Assembly (NCBI GenBank): GCA_001797745.1
Contig: MGQF01000041.1
Span: forward strand, 8,676-14,742
Source: Deltaproteobacteria bacterium RBG_13_52_11
Lineage (GTDB): Bacteria > Desulfobacterota > B13-G15 > RBG-16-54-18
Length of the DNA: 6,067 bases
Reading direction: 5' to 3'
Below the pieces are notes generated by a model that was given only the letters and a program-made list of their open reading frames with translations, had not been told where the DNA came from and ran no database searches. The translations under genes and the position numbers were made by a program. Positions 5,456 through 6,067 of the stretch are shown here, piece by piece. The first letter of the stretch is position 1. Each line of letters begins with the position of its first letter.

Positions 5456-6067
5456 CTATTCTTTCCCTGTCCTCTTCTCTAACGCCTCCACCCGTTTGAT
5501 CAAGAGATCAAACTCCTTCTTCATCTCCGGAAGCCTGGTCCATACCGCAGCCACCCTCAGAAACTGCCGGTGAGGGAGGTGGGGGGTCCCCAGAACGATC
5601 TGATTGGGGGGCACATCCTTGGCGATACCGGATTGGGCACCAATCATAACGTTGTCCCCTATCTCGATGTGGTCCACCAGCCCTACCTGACCCGCCAACT
5701 GGACATTCTTCCCGAGCTTCGTGCTCCCTGCAATCCCCACCTGGGCAACGATTATGCTGTGCTCCCCTATCTGCACATTGTGGGCGATCTGGACGAGGTT
5801 ATCGACCTTCACCCCCTTCTTGATCAGGGTCTTGCCAAAGGTGGCACGATCAATACAGCAGTTGGCACCGATCTCCACATCGTCTTCGATCTCCACGATC
5901 CCCACCTGCGGGATCCTCACATTCGCCTCCCCATCCTTAACAAACCCAAAGCCGTCGGCCCCGATGACTGTGCCCGCATGGACGATGACCCGCTTCCCCA
6001 GGACGCAACGGTGGTAGATGATCACATGGGGATAGATGACGGTATTCTCACCGATTGTGGCCTGAGG
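5456..6067 (-). CDS. lpxD: LpxD, UDP-3-O-acylglucosamine N-acyltransferase (C-terminal part; 5' end outside window)
   Basis: The enzyme transfers a 3-hydroxyacyl chain from acyl-ACP to the 2-amine of UDP-3-O-acyl-glucosamine, the third step of lipid A synthesis, in the cytoplasm. About 203 codons are visible, entering at the window edge with a reading frame that starts PQATIGENTVIYPHVIIYHR. This is a left-handed beta-helix made of hexapeptide repeats ([LIV]-G-x4). The motif DNLVQIAHNVQIG lies at about 5803-5765, and its second-half histidine (codon 5782-5780) matches catalytic His239 of E. coli LpxD. The segment GADGFGF near 5965 and the C-terminal helix ending EALEKRTGKE are also LpxD-like. 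Full LpxD is about 340 residues, so roughly the N-terminal 140, including the uridine-binding domain, are missing. The GTG at 6025 is an internal valine, not a start. The stop is TAG at 5458-5456, 13 bases before the preferred fabZ ATG. The LpxD-specific histidine region and the neighbours separate it from LpxA. Confidence 0.95.
   Translation of the reverse strand, partial: PQATIGENTVIYPHVIIYHRCVLGKRVIVHAGTVIGADGFGFVKDGEANVRIPQVGIVEIEDDVEIGANCCIDRATFGKTLIKKGVKVDNLVQIAHNVQIGEHSIIVAQVGIAGSTKLGKNVQLAGQVGLVDHIEIGDNVMIGAQSGIAKDVPPNQIVLGTPHLPHRQFLRVAAVWTRLPEMKKEFDLLIKRVEALEKRTGKE

Noticed and set aside
6023..6025. GTG at 6025 as the start of the lpxD-like gene
   Set aside because: The frame continues upstream to the window edge with typical LpxD sequence (IGENTVIYPH), so this codon is an internal valine.
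4220..6067. Repeating hexapeptide pattern in both LpxA and LpxD as a possible DNA repeat
   Set aside because: The periodicity is the protein-level left-handed beta-helix repeat of both acyltransferases; the DNA copies are not similar enough to be a nucleotide repeat.
1..6067. CRISPR array, tRNA/rRNA, insertion sequence, riboswitch or rho-independent terminator
   Set aside because: Coding sequence fills the window on the minus strand; I saw no spaced repeat arrays, transposase motifs, terminal inverted repeats, or hairpin plus T-run at any junction.

Overview
The window is a gene-dense piece of a lipid A (endotoxin) biosynthesis operon. It comes from a Gram-negative, outer-membrane-building bacterium. 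All seven recognisable genes lie on the minus strand, so transcription runs from position 6067 towards 1. The order lpxD - fabZ - lpxA - Gfo/Idh/MocA oxidoreductase - lpxB - msbA - DUF374 acyltransferase, together with fairly GC-rich DNA, resembles Deltaproteobacteria/Desulfobacterota-type lineages as I recall them. That taxonomic reading is inference from gene order, not from a marker gene.

Layout in transcription order: 6067-5456 lpxD (5' end outside the window); 5442 (or 5445)-4993 fabZ; 4996-4220 lpxA; 4217-3273 an NAD(P)-dependent oxidoreductase of the Gfo/Idh/MocA family; 3276 (or 3273)-2128 lpxB; 2131-308 an MsbA-type ABC flippase; 300-1 the first 100 codons of a DUF374 (LpxJ-like) acyltransferase running off the edge. 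Junctions are 4-base overlaps or gaps of about 13 bases or less. There is no room for internal promoters or terminators of the usual size, and no stretch of 300 bases lacks a gene.

How the genes fit together: LpxA puts the first 3-hydroxyacyl chain on UDP-GlcNAc (or a 3-amino analogue). LpxD adds the N-linked chain, LpxB condenses two units into the disaccharide, and MsbA flips the finished core-lipid A across the inner membrane. FabZ works on the same 3-hydroxyacyl-ACP pool used by LpxA and LpxD. The DUF374 protein is a plausible late lipid A or lysophospholipid acyltransferase. No UDP-2,3-diacylglucosamine pyrophosphatase (LpxH/LpxI/LpxG) is present between lpxA and lpxB; the oxidoreductase is the only gene there.

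The most unusual feature is a near-perfect 38-bp direct repeat (37/38 identical) spaced 69 bp apart at the lpxB/msbA junction. It duplicates the 3' end of lpxB, with its ribosome-binding site, into the start of msbA. The second copy is in frame with msbA but in a different frame from lpxB. MsbA therefore has two ATG starts 23 codons apart, each behind the same GGGAG site. I found no mobile element, CRISPR array, RNA gene or wholly novel system.
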